Below, piece by piece: positions 52,332 to 60,557 of a DNA stretch of 64,000 nucleotides. The stretch comes from Citromicrobium sp. (GTDB lineage: Bacteria; Pseudomonadota; Alphaproteobacteria; Sphingomonadales; Sphingomonadaceae), in contig PBYQ01000009.1 in NCBI GenBank assembly GCA_002729695.1, positions 9,248-73,247 of the forward strand, given 5' to 3'. The notes beneath the pieces are model-generated. The model had not been told where the DNA came from, searched no databases, and was given only the letters and a program-made list of their open reading frames with translations. The position numbers and the translations under genes are program-made. The stretch's first letter is position 1, and each line of letters opens with the position of its first letter.

Positions 52332-53502
52332 TCGCAACCTCCTCCACATGCGTCATCTTGAGTTTGCCCTTCTCGACCGCGAAAGCCAGTTTGCCTTCAA
52401 CCAGATCGAGTGCATCGCTGCCGAATGCCTCGCGCCGCCAGCCTTCCAGGATCGGTAGGTCGCGTACCCCGGCGGCCAATTGCTCGAGCTCGCCGGAGCG
52501 GGTGAGCAGGCGGGGAGCGACGTCGATCTCCCTCGCGCGGATTTTCAGCAGCAGCTTGAGCAGGTCTGCGACCAGTGCGCCTTCCTTGCCCAGCGGTGCG
52601 CCCCGGTTGTTGCGCGGCGGCAATTCGTCTTCCGGCAATGGCTTGGCGCTTTCGATCACCTCCATCAGCCGATTGCCGATCTCGTTATCCTTCCACGCGT
52701 TCGACAGGCCGCGGACCTTGGCCAGATCGGCTTGCTTCTTGGGCGGATGCGAGGCGATATCGGCGAGCGTTTCGTCGCGCATGATCCGACCGCGCGGGAT
52801 ATTCTTGTGCTGCGCCTCGCCCTCGCGCCACGCGGCAAGGGCCTTCAGTCGCCCGAGGACCTGTGGGTTGCGGCCCTGCGCCCGAACGCGCTTCCACGCC
52901 TTGTCCGGTTCGATGGCGTAGTTTTCCGGGTCGGCGAGCTTTTCCATCTCCGCATTGAGCCATTCGCCGCGGCCGGTCTTCATCAGCTTCTTAAGGATCT
53001 TCGGGAAGATTGTGGCCAGGTAGGTCACATCGCCAACCGCGTATTCCAGCTGGCGGTCGGTCAGCGGGCGGCGGCTCCAGTCGGTGAAGCGCGCACCCTT
53101 ATCGATCGTCTTGTCGAGCCAGGCTTCGACCAGGTTTGCATAGCCGATCTGTTCCGACTGGCTTATTGCCATCATCGCGATCTGCGTGTCGAATATCGGG
53201 TGCGGCGTCTTGCCCGTCAGGTTGAAGAAGATCTCGACGTCCTGTCCGCCTGCGTGGAAGACCTTGAGGACATCCTCGTTCTCGGTCAGCAGATCGAGCA
53301 GCGGCTTGAGGTCGATCCCGTCGGCCAGCGGATCGATCGCCGCTGCCTCGTTCTCATCGCCGATCTGAACCAGGCAGAGTTCGGGCCAATAGGTGTTCTC
53401 ACGCATGAACTCGGTGTCGACGCACACGAAATCGCCCTTGCTGAGCCTTTCGCACAGGTCTGCGAGCCGGTCGGTGGTGGTAATCAGGTCGTGGATTTTC
53501 AT
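52315..53502 (-). CDS. rnd: Ribonuclease D
   Basis: 395 residues from ATG 53502; the frame remains open upstream but the family begins near FVCVDTEFMRENTYWP. DEDD exonuclease residues: DTE (D, E), FHAGGQDVEIFF (D), and YAVGDVTYL (Y/D). A HRDC domain follows (RARGRNPQVLGRLKALAAWRE is its start, in part) and a second HRDC-like region ends the chain. It trims tRNA 3' ends. Divergent from aspS. Confidence 0.95.
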   Translation of the reverse strand: MKIHDLITTTDRLADLCERLSKGDFVCVDTEFMRENTYWPELCLVQIGDENEAAAIDPLADGIDLKPLLDLLTENEDVLKVFHAGGQDVEIFFNLTGKTPHPIFDTQIAMMAISQSEQIGYANLVEAWLDKTIDKGARFTDWSRRPLTDRQLEYAVGDVTYLATIFPKILKKLMKTGRGEWLNAEMEKLADPENYAIEPDKAWKRVRAQGRNPQVLGRLKALAAWREGEAQHKNIPRGRIMRDETLADIASHPPKKQADLAKVRGLSNAWKDNEIGNRLMEVIESAKPLPEDELPPRNNRGAPLGKEGALVADLLKLLLKIRAREIDVAPRLLTRSGELEQLAAGVRDLPILEGWRREAFGSDALDLVEGKLAFAVEKGKLKMTHVEEVANGSTQ

Positions 53503-53572
53503 ATCTGACTTTCTCTGCCGGGCGGAGTGCCGCCCTCGGGCCCTGATTGGCCCCATTCCTACCGCGCCCGGC

Positions 53573-53601
53573 TTGACAAAACCGGACCTATCGCGTGTTA
53601 G
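53573..53601 (+). promoter_or_regulatory. Candidate promoter for aspS
   Basis: Perfect -35 TTGACA at 53573-53578 and TGTTAG at 53596-53601, spacer 17, about 80 bases before the aspS ATG. The -10 match is weak. Confidence 0.45.
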
Positions 53602-53681
53602 CGCGCGCAAGCTTCAAGGGCTTCTGCCATCAAGCTTCGGCACGCCCCTAGCGTCTAATCCCCGAACCGGAAAGTTCCACA

Positions 53682-55502
53682 ATGCACGCCTATCGCACCC
53701 ATACTTGCGCACAGCTTCGCGAAAGCAACGTTGGCGAGTCCGTTCGTCTGTCGGGCTGGGTCCATCGCAAGCGCGACCATGGCGGTGTCCTGTTCATCGA
53801 CCTGCGCGATCACTACGGCATCACCCAGATCGTCGCGGACGAGGATAGCGAGGCTCTGGGCCTGCTCGATTCGCTCAAGTCCGAAAGCGTCATCACGATC
53901 GACGGCGTGGTGAAGGCGCGCTCGCAGGAAACTCGGAACGCGAACCTGCCGACCGGCGATATCGAGGTGTTCGCGAAGTCCGCCACGGTCCAGTCGATGG
54001 CGGAAGAACTGCCGCTGCCGGTCGCGGGCGAGCAGGAATATCCCGAGGACATCCGCCTCAAGTACCGCTTCGTCGATCTGCGGCGCGAGCGGGTTCACAA
54101 CAACATCATGCTGCGCAACAAGGTCATCACGAGCCTGCGCCGCCGGATGATCGATCAGGGCTTCTCCGAATTCCAGACCCCGATCCTCGGCGCATCGTCG
54201 CCCGAAGGCGCGCGCGACTATCTGGTGCCCAGCCGGCTGCACCCGGGCCGCTTCTACGCGCTCCCGCAGGCCCCGCAGATGTTCAAGCAGCTGCTGATGG
54301 TCGCCGGGTTCGACCGCTATTTCCAGATCGCGCCGTGCTTCCGCGACGAAGACCTGCGCGCCGATCGCAGCCCCGAATTCTACCAGCTCGACTTCGAAAT
54401 GAGCTTCGTCACGCAGGAAGACGTCTTCCAGGCGATCGAGCCGGTGCTGGCGGGCGTGTTCGAGGAATTCTCGGGCGGCAAGACCGTGACGCCCGCAGGC
54501 GAATTCCCGCGCATTCCCTATGCCGAGGCGATGCTCAAGTACGGCAGCGACAAGCCCGACCTGCGCAATCCGATCATCATCACCGACGTGACGCATCATT
54601 TCGAGAAGTCGGGCTTCGGCATTTTCGAGAAGATCGTCGGCGGTGGCGGAATCGTGCGTGCGATCCCTGCGCCCAGCACCAACGAGAAGAGCCGCAAGTT
54701 CTTCGACGAAATGAACGACTGGGCTCGGCGCGAAGGCTATTCTGGCCTCGGCTACGTCACCCGCAAGGGCGGCGAGTTCGGTGGGCCGATTGCCAAGAAC
54801 CACGGGCCCGAAGAAATGGCCAAGCTCTACGACGAGCTGGGCCTGGGTTTGAACGACGGCCTGTTCTTCGCCGCCGGCAAGGCCAGGGATGTGGTCAAGC
54901 TGGCCGGTGCCGCGCGCACGCGCGTGGGCGAGCAGCTCGAACTGATCGAACAGGGCTGCTTCAAGTTCTGCTGGATCGTCGATTTCCCGATGTTCGAATA
55001 CGACGAGGAGCTGAAGCGCATCGATTTCAGCCACAACCCCTTCTCGATGCCGCAGGGCGAGATGGACGCGCTGGAGAACCAGGACCCGCTCGAAATCAAG
55101 GCGTGGCAGTACGACATCGTGTGCAACGGCTACGAGCTGAGCTCGGGCGCGATCCGGAACCACCGTCCGGACATCATGTACAAGGCGTTCGAGCTGGCTG
55201 GCTATTCCAAGGAAGACGTCGACGCGAACTTCAGCGGCATGATCGAGGCGTTCAAGCTGGGCGCGCCGCCGCACGGTGGCTCGGCGCCGGGGATCGACCG
55301 GATCGTGATGCTGCTGGCGGACGAGCCCAACATCCGCGAAGTCATCGCTTTCCCGATGAACCAGCGCGCGCAGGATCTGATGATGGGCGCGCCGAGCATC
55401 GTCAGCCCCAAGCAGCTGCGCGAACTGAGCATCCGCACTGTCGAGCAACCGAAACCCGATGCACCCGAAGCGACCCGCGTCGATCGGGCAGGAGACGCCT
55501 GA
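53682..55502 (+). CDS. aspS: Aspartyl-tRNA synthetase
   Basis: 606 residues, the length of bacterial AspRS. OB anticodon domain ([20 protein letters not shown] in part), class II motifs ([41 protein letters not shown] in two parts, [13 protein letters not shown]) and the bacterial GAD insertion (about 290-420). ATG 53682 stands 180 bases from the divergent rnd start. The C-terminal tail is slightly extended ([14 protein letters not shown]). Confidence 0.98.
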   Translation: MHAYRTHTCAQLRESNVGESVRLSGWVHRKRDHGGVLFIDLRDHYGITQIVADEDSEALGLLDSLKSESVITIDGVVKARSQETRNANLPTGDIEVFAKSATVQSMAEELPLPVAGEQEYPEDIRLKYRFVDLRRERVHNNIMLRNKVITSLRRRMIDQGFSEFQTPILGASSPEGARDYLVPSRLHPGRFYALPQAPQMFKQLLMVAGFDRYFQIAPCFRDEDLRADRSPEFYQLDFEMSFVTQEDVFQAIEPVLAGVFEEFSGGKTVTPAGEFPRIPYAEAMLKYGSDKPDLRNPIIITDVTHHFEKSGFGIFEKIVGGGGIVRAIPAPSTNEKSRKFFDEMNDWARREGYSGLGYVTRKGGEFGGPIAKNHGPEEMAKLYDELGLGLNDGLFFAAGKARDVVKLAGAARTRVGEQLELIEQGCFKFCWIVDFPMFEYDEELKRIDFSHNPFSMPQGEMDALENQDPLEIKAWQYDIVCNGYELSSGAIRNHRPDIMYKAFELAGYSKEDVDANFSGMIEAFKLGAPPHGGSAPGIDRIVMLLADEPNIREVIAFPMNQRAQDLMMGAPSIVSPKQLRELSIRTVEQPKPDAPEATRVDRAGDA

Positions 55503-55632
55503 GGCGCTGCTCGATTGATGCCGATGCTCGCCGCACCGGCAATTAATCGACAAGCACGGGCACTTGCCAGCTTGCGCGGCGTTGATTAGGGCAAACGCCA
55601 ATTCAATTCACGAACACCTGAGAGGCAAAGTA

Positions 55633-55869
55633 ATGAGCGATACCGCCGACCGCGTACAGAAGATTGTCGTCGAGCACCTGGGCGTGGAAGCCGACAAGGT
55701 AACGCAGGAAGCCAGCTTCATCGACGATCTGGGCGCGGACAGCCTCGACATCGTCGAGCTGGTGATGGCCTTCGAAGAAGAATTCGGTGTGGAAATCCCC
55801 GACGATGCGGCTGAGAAGATCAGCACGGTCGGCGATGCCACCAAGTACATCGAAGAGCACAAGGGCTAA
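55633..55869 (+). CDS. acpP: Acyl carrier protein
   Basis: 78 residues from ATG 55633, with AGAGG just upstream. Acidic four-helix protein; the phosphopantetheine serine is in [19 protein letters not shown]. Carries growing acyl chains in fatty acid synthesis. Followed by fabF, with a hairpin-rich 108-base gap. The stop region contains an 11-bp direct repeat GGGCTAAGTCC at 55863 and 55878. Confidence 0.98.
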   Translation: MSDTADRVQKIVVEHLGVEADKVTQEASFIDDLGADSLDIVELVMAFEEEFGVEIPDDAAEKISTVGDATKYIEEHKG

Positions 55870-55926
55870 GTCCCTAGGGGCTAAGTCCGCAATGTTCTTG
55901 CGGCGGCGCTCTGCCGCCGCCATTTG

Positions 55927-55966
55927 CAGGCCCGACCCGGTAAGCGGGCCGGGCCTGTGCTGTTTT
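55927..55966 (+). terminator. Attenuator-like hairpin between acpP and fabF
   Basis: CAGGCCCG (55927-55934) pairs with CGGGCCTG (55950-55957), with an inner CCCG/CGGG stem, and TGCTGTTTTT follows. A second hairpin GCGGCGGC/GCCGCCGC lies just before. It would lower read-through from acpP into fabF. Confidence 0.6.
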
Positions 55967-55977
55967 TGGAGATAAGT

Positions 55978-57237
55978 ATGCGCCGCGTCGTTGTAACCGG
56001 TCTTGGCCTTGTCACCCCGCTGGGCGGCGACGTCGAAACCTCGTGGAAGAACCTCATCGAAGGCAAGAGCGGGGCGGGGCCGATCACCCGCTTCGATGCT
56101 TCCAACCAGAAGGCGACCATTGCCTGCGAGGTGAAGGGCAAGGACCACGAGTGGGGATTCGATCCCGACAAGCGCGTCGACACCAAAATCCAGCGCCAGG
56201 TCGATCCCTTCATCGTCTATGGCCTCGATGCCGCGGGCCAGGCGATCGAAGACGCAGGCCTTACCGAAATGGACCAGGCGACGAAGGAACGCACCGGCGT
56301 ATCGATCGGCGCGGGCATCGGCGGTCTGCCGGGGATCGAATACGAGTCGGTCAACCTGCACGAGCGTGGACCGGGTCGGGTCAGCCCGCACTTCGTTCAC
56401 GGACGCATCATCAACCTGATCAGCGGGCAGGTTTCGATCCGCTACGGCCTCATGGGGCCGAACCATGCCGTCGTAACCGCCTGCTCCACCGGCGCGCACT
56501 CGATCGGCGATGCCGCACGCATGATCCGCGACGACGATGCCGACATCATGCTCGCGGGCGGTTCGGAATCGACCATCAACCCGCTCGGGATTGCGGGCTT
56601 CGCGCAGGCGCGCGCGCTCAACACCGGCTTCAACGACCGGCCCGAACAGGCGAGCCGTCCCTACGACCGCAATCGCGAAGGCTTCGTGCTGGGCGAGGGC
56701 GCGGGCGTGGTGGTGCTGGAGGAATACGAGCACGCCAAGGCACGCGGTGCGAAGATCTATGCCGAAGTCGTCGGCTACGGCCTGTCGGGCGATGCCTATC
56801 ACGTCACCGCGCCGCACCCGGAAGGCAAGGGTGCCGAACTCTCCATGCGGATGGCGCTGCGCAAGGCGGGGCTCGAACCGGGCGACATCGACTACATCAA
56901 CGCCCACGGCACCTCGACCATGGCGGACACGATCGAACTGGCCGCGGCCAAGCGCGTGTTCGGAGACGATCTGGGCGGTGCCTCGATGTCGAGCACCAAG
57001 TCCGCCATCGGGCACCTGCTCGGCGGCGCTGGCGCGGTCGAGAGCATCTTCTGTATCCTCGCCATCCGCGACCAGATCGTTCCACCCACGCTCAACCTCG
57101 ATGACCCGGACGATGGTACCGAAGGGGTCGACCTGGTGCCGCACACGGCGAAAAAGCGTGAGGTGAAAGCCGTGCTGAACAACAGTTTCGGCTTTGGCGG
57201 CACCAATGCCAGCCTCGTGATGAGCAAGATCGACTGA
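55978..57237 (+). CDS. fabF: Beta-ketoacyl-ACP synthase II
   Basis: 419 residues from ATG 55978 with GGAGATAAG upstream. KAS II catalytic set: VVTACSTGAHSIGDA (Cys), INAHGTSTMADTIE (His), SSTKSAIGHLLGGAGAVE (Lys and His). It elongates acyl-ACP, including the palmitoleate to vaccenate step. Shares one base with the mltG start codon. Confidence 0.98.
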   Translation: MRRVVVTGLGLVTPLGGDVETSWKNLIEGKSGAGPITRFDASNQKATIACEVKGKDHEWGFDPDKRVDTKIQRQVDPFIVYGLDAAGQAIEDAGLTEMDQATKERTGVSIGAGIGGLPGIEYESVNLHERGPGRVSPHFVHGRIINLISGQVSIRYGLMGPNHAVVTACSTGAHSIGDAARMIRDDDADIMLAGGSESTINPLGIAGFAQARALNTGFNDRPEQASRPYDRNREGFVLGEGAGVVVLEEYEHAKARGAKIYAEVVGYGLSGDAYHVTAPHPEGKGAELSMRMALRKAGLEPGDIDYINAHGTSTMADTIELAAAKRVFGDDLGGASMSSTKSAIGHLLGGAGAVESIFCILAIRDQIVPPTLNLDDPDDGTEGVDLVPHTAKKREVKAVLNNSFGFGGTNASLVMSKID

Positions 57238-58199
57238 TGATCCGCGCGCTGGCTGCCCTCATTCTGATCGCCATCGCGCTGGCGGGCGGCTGGTTCGCGT
57301 GGGGCTGGTACGGGCCCGGCCCGGATCGCGACGACGCCTCGTTCATCGTCCGCTCGGGATCGACGCTCACCTCGGTGGCAGAGCAGCTCCAAGAGGACGG
57401 CCTCATCGCCAGCCAGGATGCGTTTCTGCTACGCGCCAAGGTGCTGGGCAGCAGCGATCCGATCAAGGCGGGTGAGTTCCTCCTGCCTGGCGGAGCAAGT
57501 TCGTCCACCATCCTCGACACGCTGCAACATGGCGAAGTGATCCGTCGCTTTGTCACCATTCCGGAAGGCATGCCCTCGATCCTGGTGTATGAGACGCTGA
57601 TGGCGGAAGACCTCCTGACGGGCGAAATCCCCGTTCCCAAGGAGGGGAGCGTCCTGCCCGACACCTACGATTTCGAGCGTGGCGAGGACCGTGCTGCGGT
57701 GCTTGCCCGAATGCAGGCAGCGATGCGCAATTACCTTGCCGAGGCATGGCCGAAGCGTGCGAAGGATATCGCGGTCGATAACATCGATGACGCGGTTACG
57801 TTGGCCTCAATCGTCGAGAAGGAGACCGGTGTGCCGAAGGAACGGCGCATGGTCGCCAGCCTTTACTCGAACCGGGTCAAGGACGGGATGCTGCTTCAGG
57901 CAGATCCGACGATTATCTATCCGATTACCAAGGGCAAGCCGCTCGGGCGCCGTATCCGCCAGTCGGAGATCGCGGCGGTCAATGACTACAACACCTACAC
58001 GCGGGTCGGCCTCCCGACCGGGCCGATTACCAATCCGGGCCGCGAATCGATTGCCGCCGTGCTGAATCCGGCCAAAACGGACGCGCTGTTCATGGTTGCC
58101 GACGGATCCGGCGGCCATGTCTTCGCGTCGACGCTGGAGGAACACAACGCCAATGTTGCCGAGTGGTACAAGCTGCGCCGCGAACGAGGGGAAATGTAG
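57237..58199 (+). CDS. mltG: Endolytic transglycosylase MltG
   Basis: 320 residues. N-terminal membrane helix (ALAALILIAIALAGGWFAW), a LysM-like part, then the YceG fold: LPDTYDF, VTLASIVEKET with the catalytic Glu, LQADPTIIYPITKG and YNTYTRVGLPTGPITNPG. It cuts nascent glycan strands. Follows fabF, the common order. Confidence 0.96.
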   Translation: MIRALAALILIAIALAGGWFAWGWYGPGPDRDDASFIVRSGSTLTSVAEQLQEDGLIASQDAFLLRAKVLGSSDPIKAGEFLLPGGASSSTILDTLQHGEVIRRFVTIPEGMPSILVYETLMAEDLLTGEIPVPKEGSVLPDTYDFERGEDRAAVLARMQAAMRNYLAEAWPKRAKDIAVDNIDDAVTLASIVEKETGVPKERRMVASLYSNRVKDGMLLQADPTIIYPITKGKPLGRRIRQSEIAAVNDYNTYTRVGLPTGPITNPGRESIAAVLNPAKTDALFMVADGSGGHVFASTLEEHNANVAEWYKLRRERGEM

Positions 58200-58208
58200 C
58201 TGGCCGCG

Positions 58209-58730
58209 ATGTCGGACGCTCCGCTGATATTGACCGCGCAGCTGCCTCCCGATCTGCAAAGCTGGGCGACTGCGCTGCGAACCGAGCATTTCCCGGCCGA
58301 GCGGAATTTCCTCGCCGCCCATGTCACGCTGTTCCACGCCCTGCCTGGCTTTTGCGAGGGCGAGGCCATCAGACATATGCGCACATTGGCCGGGGAATTC
58401 GCGCCAGTCGAGGCGCGGCTCGTTGGCGTGATGTCGCTCGGAGGCGGCACAGCGCTTCAGCTTGAAAGCGCAGGAATGCTGCGATTGCGGATGCTGCTTG
58501 CAGAGCATTTTCATGGGCTTCTGACCAATCAGGATCAGGGTGGAAAGCGGCTGCATGCCACGGTGCAGAACAAGGTTTCGAAACGCGAAGCGCAAGACCT
58601 GCAGGCAAAGCTCGATGGCGTTATTGCGCCGCGTCCATTCCGCTTCCGCGGGCTTGCGCTTCATCGCTATCTTGGTGGTCCGTGGGAACTGATCCAGGAA
58701 GTCGCCTTCCGCGGAAAAGAGAAGGCTTGA
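58209..58730 (+). CDS. 2H phosphoesterase (2'-5' RNA ligase-like)
   Basis: 173 residues. Two HxT-type motifs, HVTLFHALPG near residue 38 and HATVQNKVS near 119, mark a 2H phosphoesterase. The family includes RNA 2',3'-cyclic phosphodiesterases (ThpR/LigT) and others. The nearest subgroup was not determined. Starts 9 bases after mltG; GTG 58163 would overlap mltG and was not used. Likely RNA or nucleotide cyclic phosphate hydrolysis. Confidence 0.82.
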   Translation: MSDAPLILTAQLPPDLQSWATALRTEHFPAERNFLAAHVTLFHALPGFCEGEAIRHMRTLAGEFAPVEARLVGVMSLGGGTALQLESAGMLRLRMLLAEHFHGLLTNQDQGGKRLHATVQNKVSKREAQDLQAKLDGVIAPRPFRFRGLALHRYLGGPWELIQEVAFRGKEKA

Positions 58731-58749
58731 ACGAACCCACAAACGCGCC

Positions 58750-58778
58750 TTGACCGCCACGCGCGTGCACCCTAAGAG
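58750..58778 (+). promoter_or_regulatory. Candidate promoter for tRNA-Met
   Basis: TTGACC at 58750-58755 and TAAGAG at 58773-58778 with a 17-bp spacer, 65 bases before the tRNA. Confidence 0.45.
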
Positions 58779-58843
58779 CGCCGCCTGCCGTCGAGCTAAC
58801 CGCTCCGGCAGGCCTCATGCCTTACCCGGTATGGCGATCATGG

Positions 58844-58920
58844 GGCGGAGTAGCTCAGGTGGTTAGAGCAGCGGAATCATAATCCGCGTGTCGGGGGTTC
58901 GAGTCCCTCCTCCGCTACCA
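58844..58920 (+). tRNA. tRNA-Met (anticodon CAT, elongator type)
   Basis: Cloverleaf: acceptor GGCGGAG/CTCCGCT with G1-T72, D-arm GCTC..GAGC, anticodon stem GCGGA/TCCGC around ATCATAA with anticodon CAT, T-arm GGGGGTTCGAGTCCCTC, discriminator A and encoded CCA. The acceptor pairing excludes the initiator. A tRNA-Ile with lysidine-modified CAT is the only alternative; the sequence looks like elongator Met. Confidence 0.9.
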
Positions 58921-59068
58921 TTTTTACAGTGGTCAGCCGAGTTCATCCCACCGGTGCGCGACGCAGTTTTAACCGCTGCCAAGCGTGCATCTGCACTGCG
59001 CGATCGACAGCGACAGCCACGAGTCCGCTGAAGGTCCACCTACTCGTCTGCAGGTCCAGCTCCGGGCA

Positions 59069-60109
59069 TTAGTGACGCTGGAGCGTCGCGCGGCCAAGGC
59101 GCTTTAGCAGCACACCGAGCGACGAATAGCTGGCCTGCGGATAGGCAGAAGGCTCGGGCAGCGCAGCGGCCAGGCGGCGGTGTGCTTCGGGCAGCGAGTG
59201 ATAGGGCAGGCGGGGCAGCAGGTGATGCAGCGCATGGAAGCGCAGGCCCACCGGCGCCCACAGCACGCCGGGGAAGGCGGCGGGCACGTTGGTGCTGTCA
59301 CGATACTGGTCGGTCAGAGACAGTTCCTCGCCGTCATTCTCCCACAGGTGCGCGACCAGCGTGCGCGTCTGGTTGAGCAGCGCGACGCCCGCGACGACAA
59401 GGCAGTAGATCGCAAAAGCGCGCAGCGGCAGAATGCCTAGCGCAGTGGTTGCGATGATGGCGACCGCAACAATGCTGGCCGCAGCCTCCTGCGCCTTCCA
59501 GCGGCGCGCGAAGTCTCCCTCAGGCGCGGGACGATGATAGGCGGGGTTGACCTCGAGCGCTGAAAATCGCTCCACAATCACCTTCCTCAGTGGAGGAATG
59601 ACCCACGACAGCGGCCCCAGAATGCCGAAGCGAAGCAGCAGTAGCGCCGGCATGACGAGCGCGCCGAGCGTGAACAGCGGGAGAGACCAGGGGCGCATAT
59701 GCGCCAAGGGAATATATTCCGGATCGCGCTCCGTTCCGTAATGCACCCGCGAATGGTGGACCGCGTGGATACCTTCATAGAGGAAGGAAGGCAGCATCAG
59801 CGGTGCGCCGACGCCGATATTCCAAGCCAGCCGAAAACCGGGCAGCTTGCGGTGATCGAGGTGGGTGATCTCATGAATGAAGAGCACCGCCCGATACAGC
59901 GTGAGAATCGAGACAAGGACGAGTGCGCCGGTCAGGAGCGCGCTGCCACTCGCAATCGCCCCCAGCAGCGCGGCATAGCCGATAGCTGCCGAACCGAAGC
60001 AATCGCCCCAGTACACCAGCGGGTCAGGCCGGTGCAGGTCGCGAGTTAGCATCGCCGCCTGACGCAGCATCTCCTTGTCCTCTGATCCGGGGGCTGGGGC
60101 TAGAAGCAT
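59069..60109 (-). CDS. Membrane fatty acid desaturase
   Basis: 346 residues from ATG 60109, preceded by GAAGA; the frame stays open for about 90 more residues but that part lacks the desaturase pattern. Three His boxes bind the di-iron centre: HEITHLDH, HAVHHSRVHYG and FHALHHLLPRLPYH. About four membrane helices. It introduces a double bond in membrane acyl chains or modifies a related lipid; regiospecificity is not visible. It faces the TonB receptor operon across a 448-base gap. Confidence 0.9.
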   Translation of the reverse strand: MLLAPAPGSEDKEMLRQAAMLTRDLHRPDPLVYWGDCFGSAAIGYAALLGAIASGSALLTGALVLVSILTLYRAVLFIHEITHLDHRKLPGFRLAWNIGVGAPLMLPSFLYEGIHAVHHSRVHYGTERDPEYIPLAHMRPWSLPLFTLGALVMPALLLLRFGILGPLSWVIPPLRKVIVERFSALEVNPAYHRPAPEGDFARRWKAQEAAASIVAVAIIATTALGILPLRAFAIYCLVVAGVALLNQTRTLVAHLWENDGEELSLTDQYRDSTNVPAAFPGVLWAPVGLRFHALHHLLPRLPYHSLPEAHRRLAAALPEPSAYPQASYSSLGVLLKRLGRATLQRH

Positions 60110-60557
60110 CGGTCTTCGCTCTTTTGCATGGTGAAATGAACATTTGCCGTGATGAGTGGCATAACAGCAATCGGGTAATGGCGGAGTTGACGGGGTGTTG
60201 CGAGCTGCCGCCCCCTGTGCGGCCTGCCGTGCAACATACGCGCGCGAGCTCCGCGAACCATATAGGCGTTCGGGTAGGTCGGTGCCACCATAAAGGCCGA
60301 GTGTGTCCAGCGCGCGGCGCGTTTCGTGGTGCCGGAGCAACAATGCCAACACGCTGGAAGTGCGGTTTTTCGGGTCTCTCATCTGTACGCCGCTAACCTT
60401 TCAAAGTGCGTTTCTGGCGCAAAGCGACCCCTGGGTCATTGCGTGAGATCAAGCCAACCGGATCGAGGTTTCTCCGCCCTCGTGGCTGCGACACTTCCCT
60501 TGCAATTGCAAAGCAGTCGCATTATCGGGCCCGTCATCGACAACGAGGGGTCACATT
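60110..60557. other. 448-bp divergent intergenic region with a weak Fur-box candidate
   Basis: No gene is supported. TTGCAATTGCAA at 60500-60511, followed by GCAGTCGCATTATC, resembles the A/T-rich, GCA-bounded sites bound by Fur in related bacteria, 33-60 bases before the receptor start. It would fit iron control of the receptor operon. A clear promoter was not identified. Confidence 0.35.

Noticed and set aside
53655..55601. 648-residue minus-strand frame opposite aspS
   Set aside because: Shadow of aspS in high-GC DNA; no domain, no start signals.
58844..58920. Initiator tRNA for the CAT anticodon
   Set aside because: Initiator tRNAs have an unpaired first acceptor pair and three G-C pairs in the anticodon stem; this one has G1-T72 and the elongator pattern.
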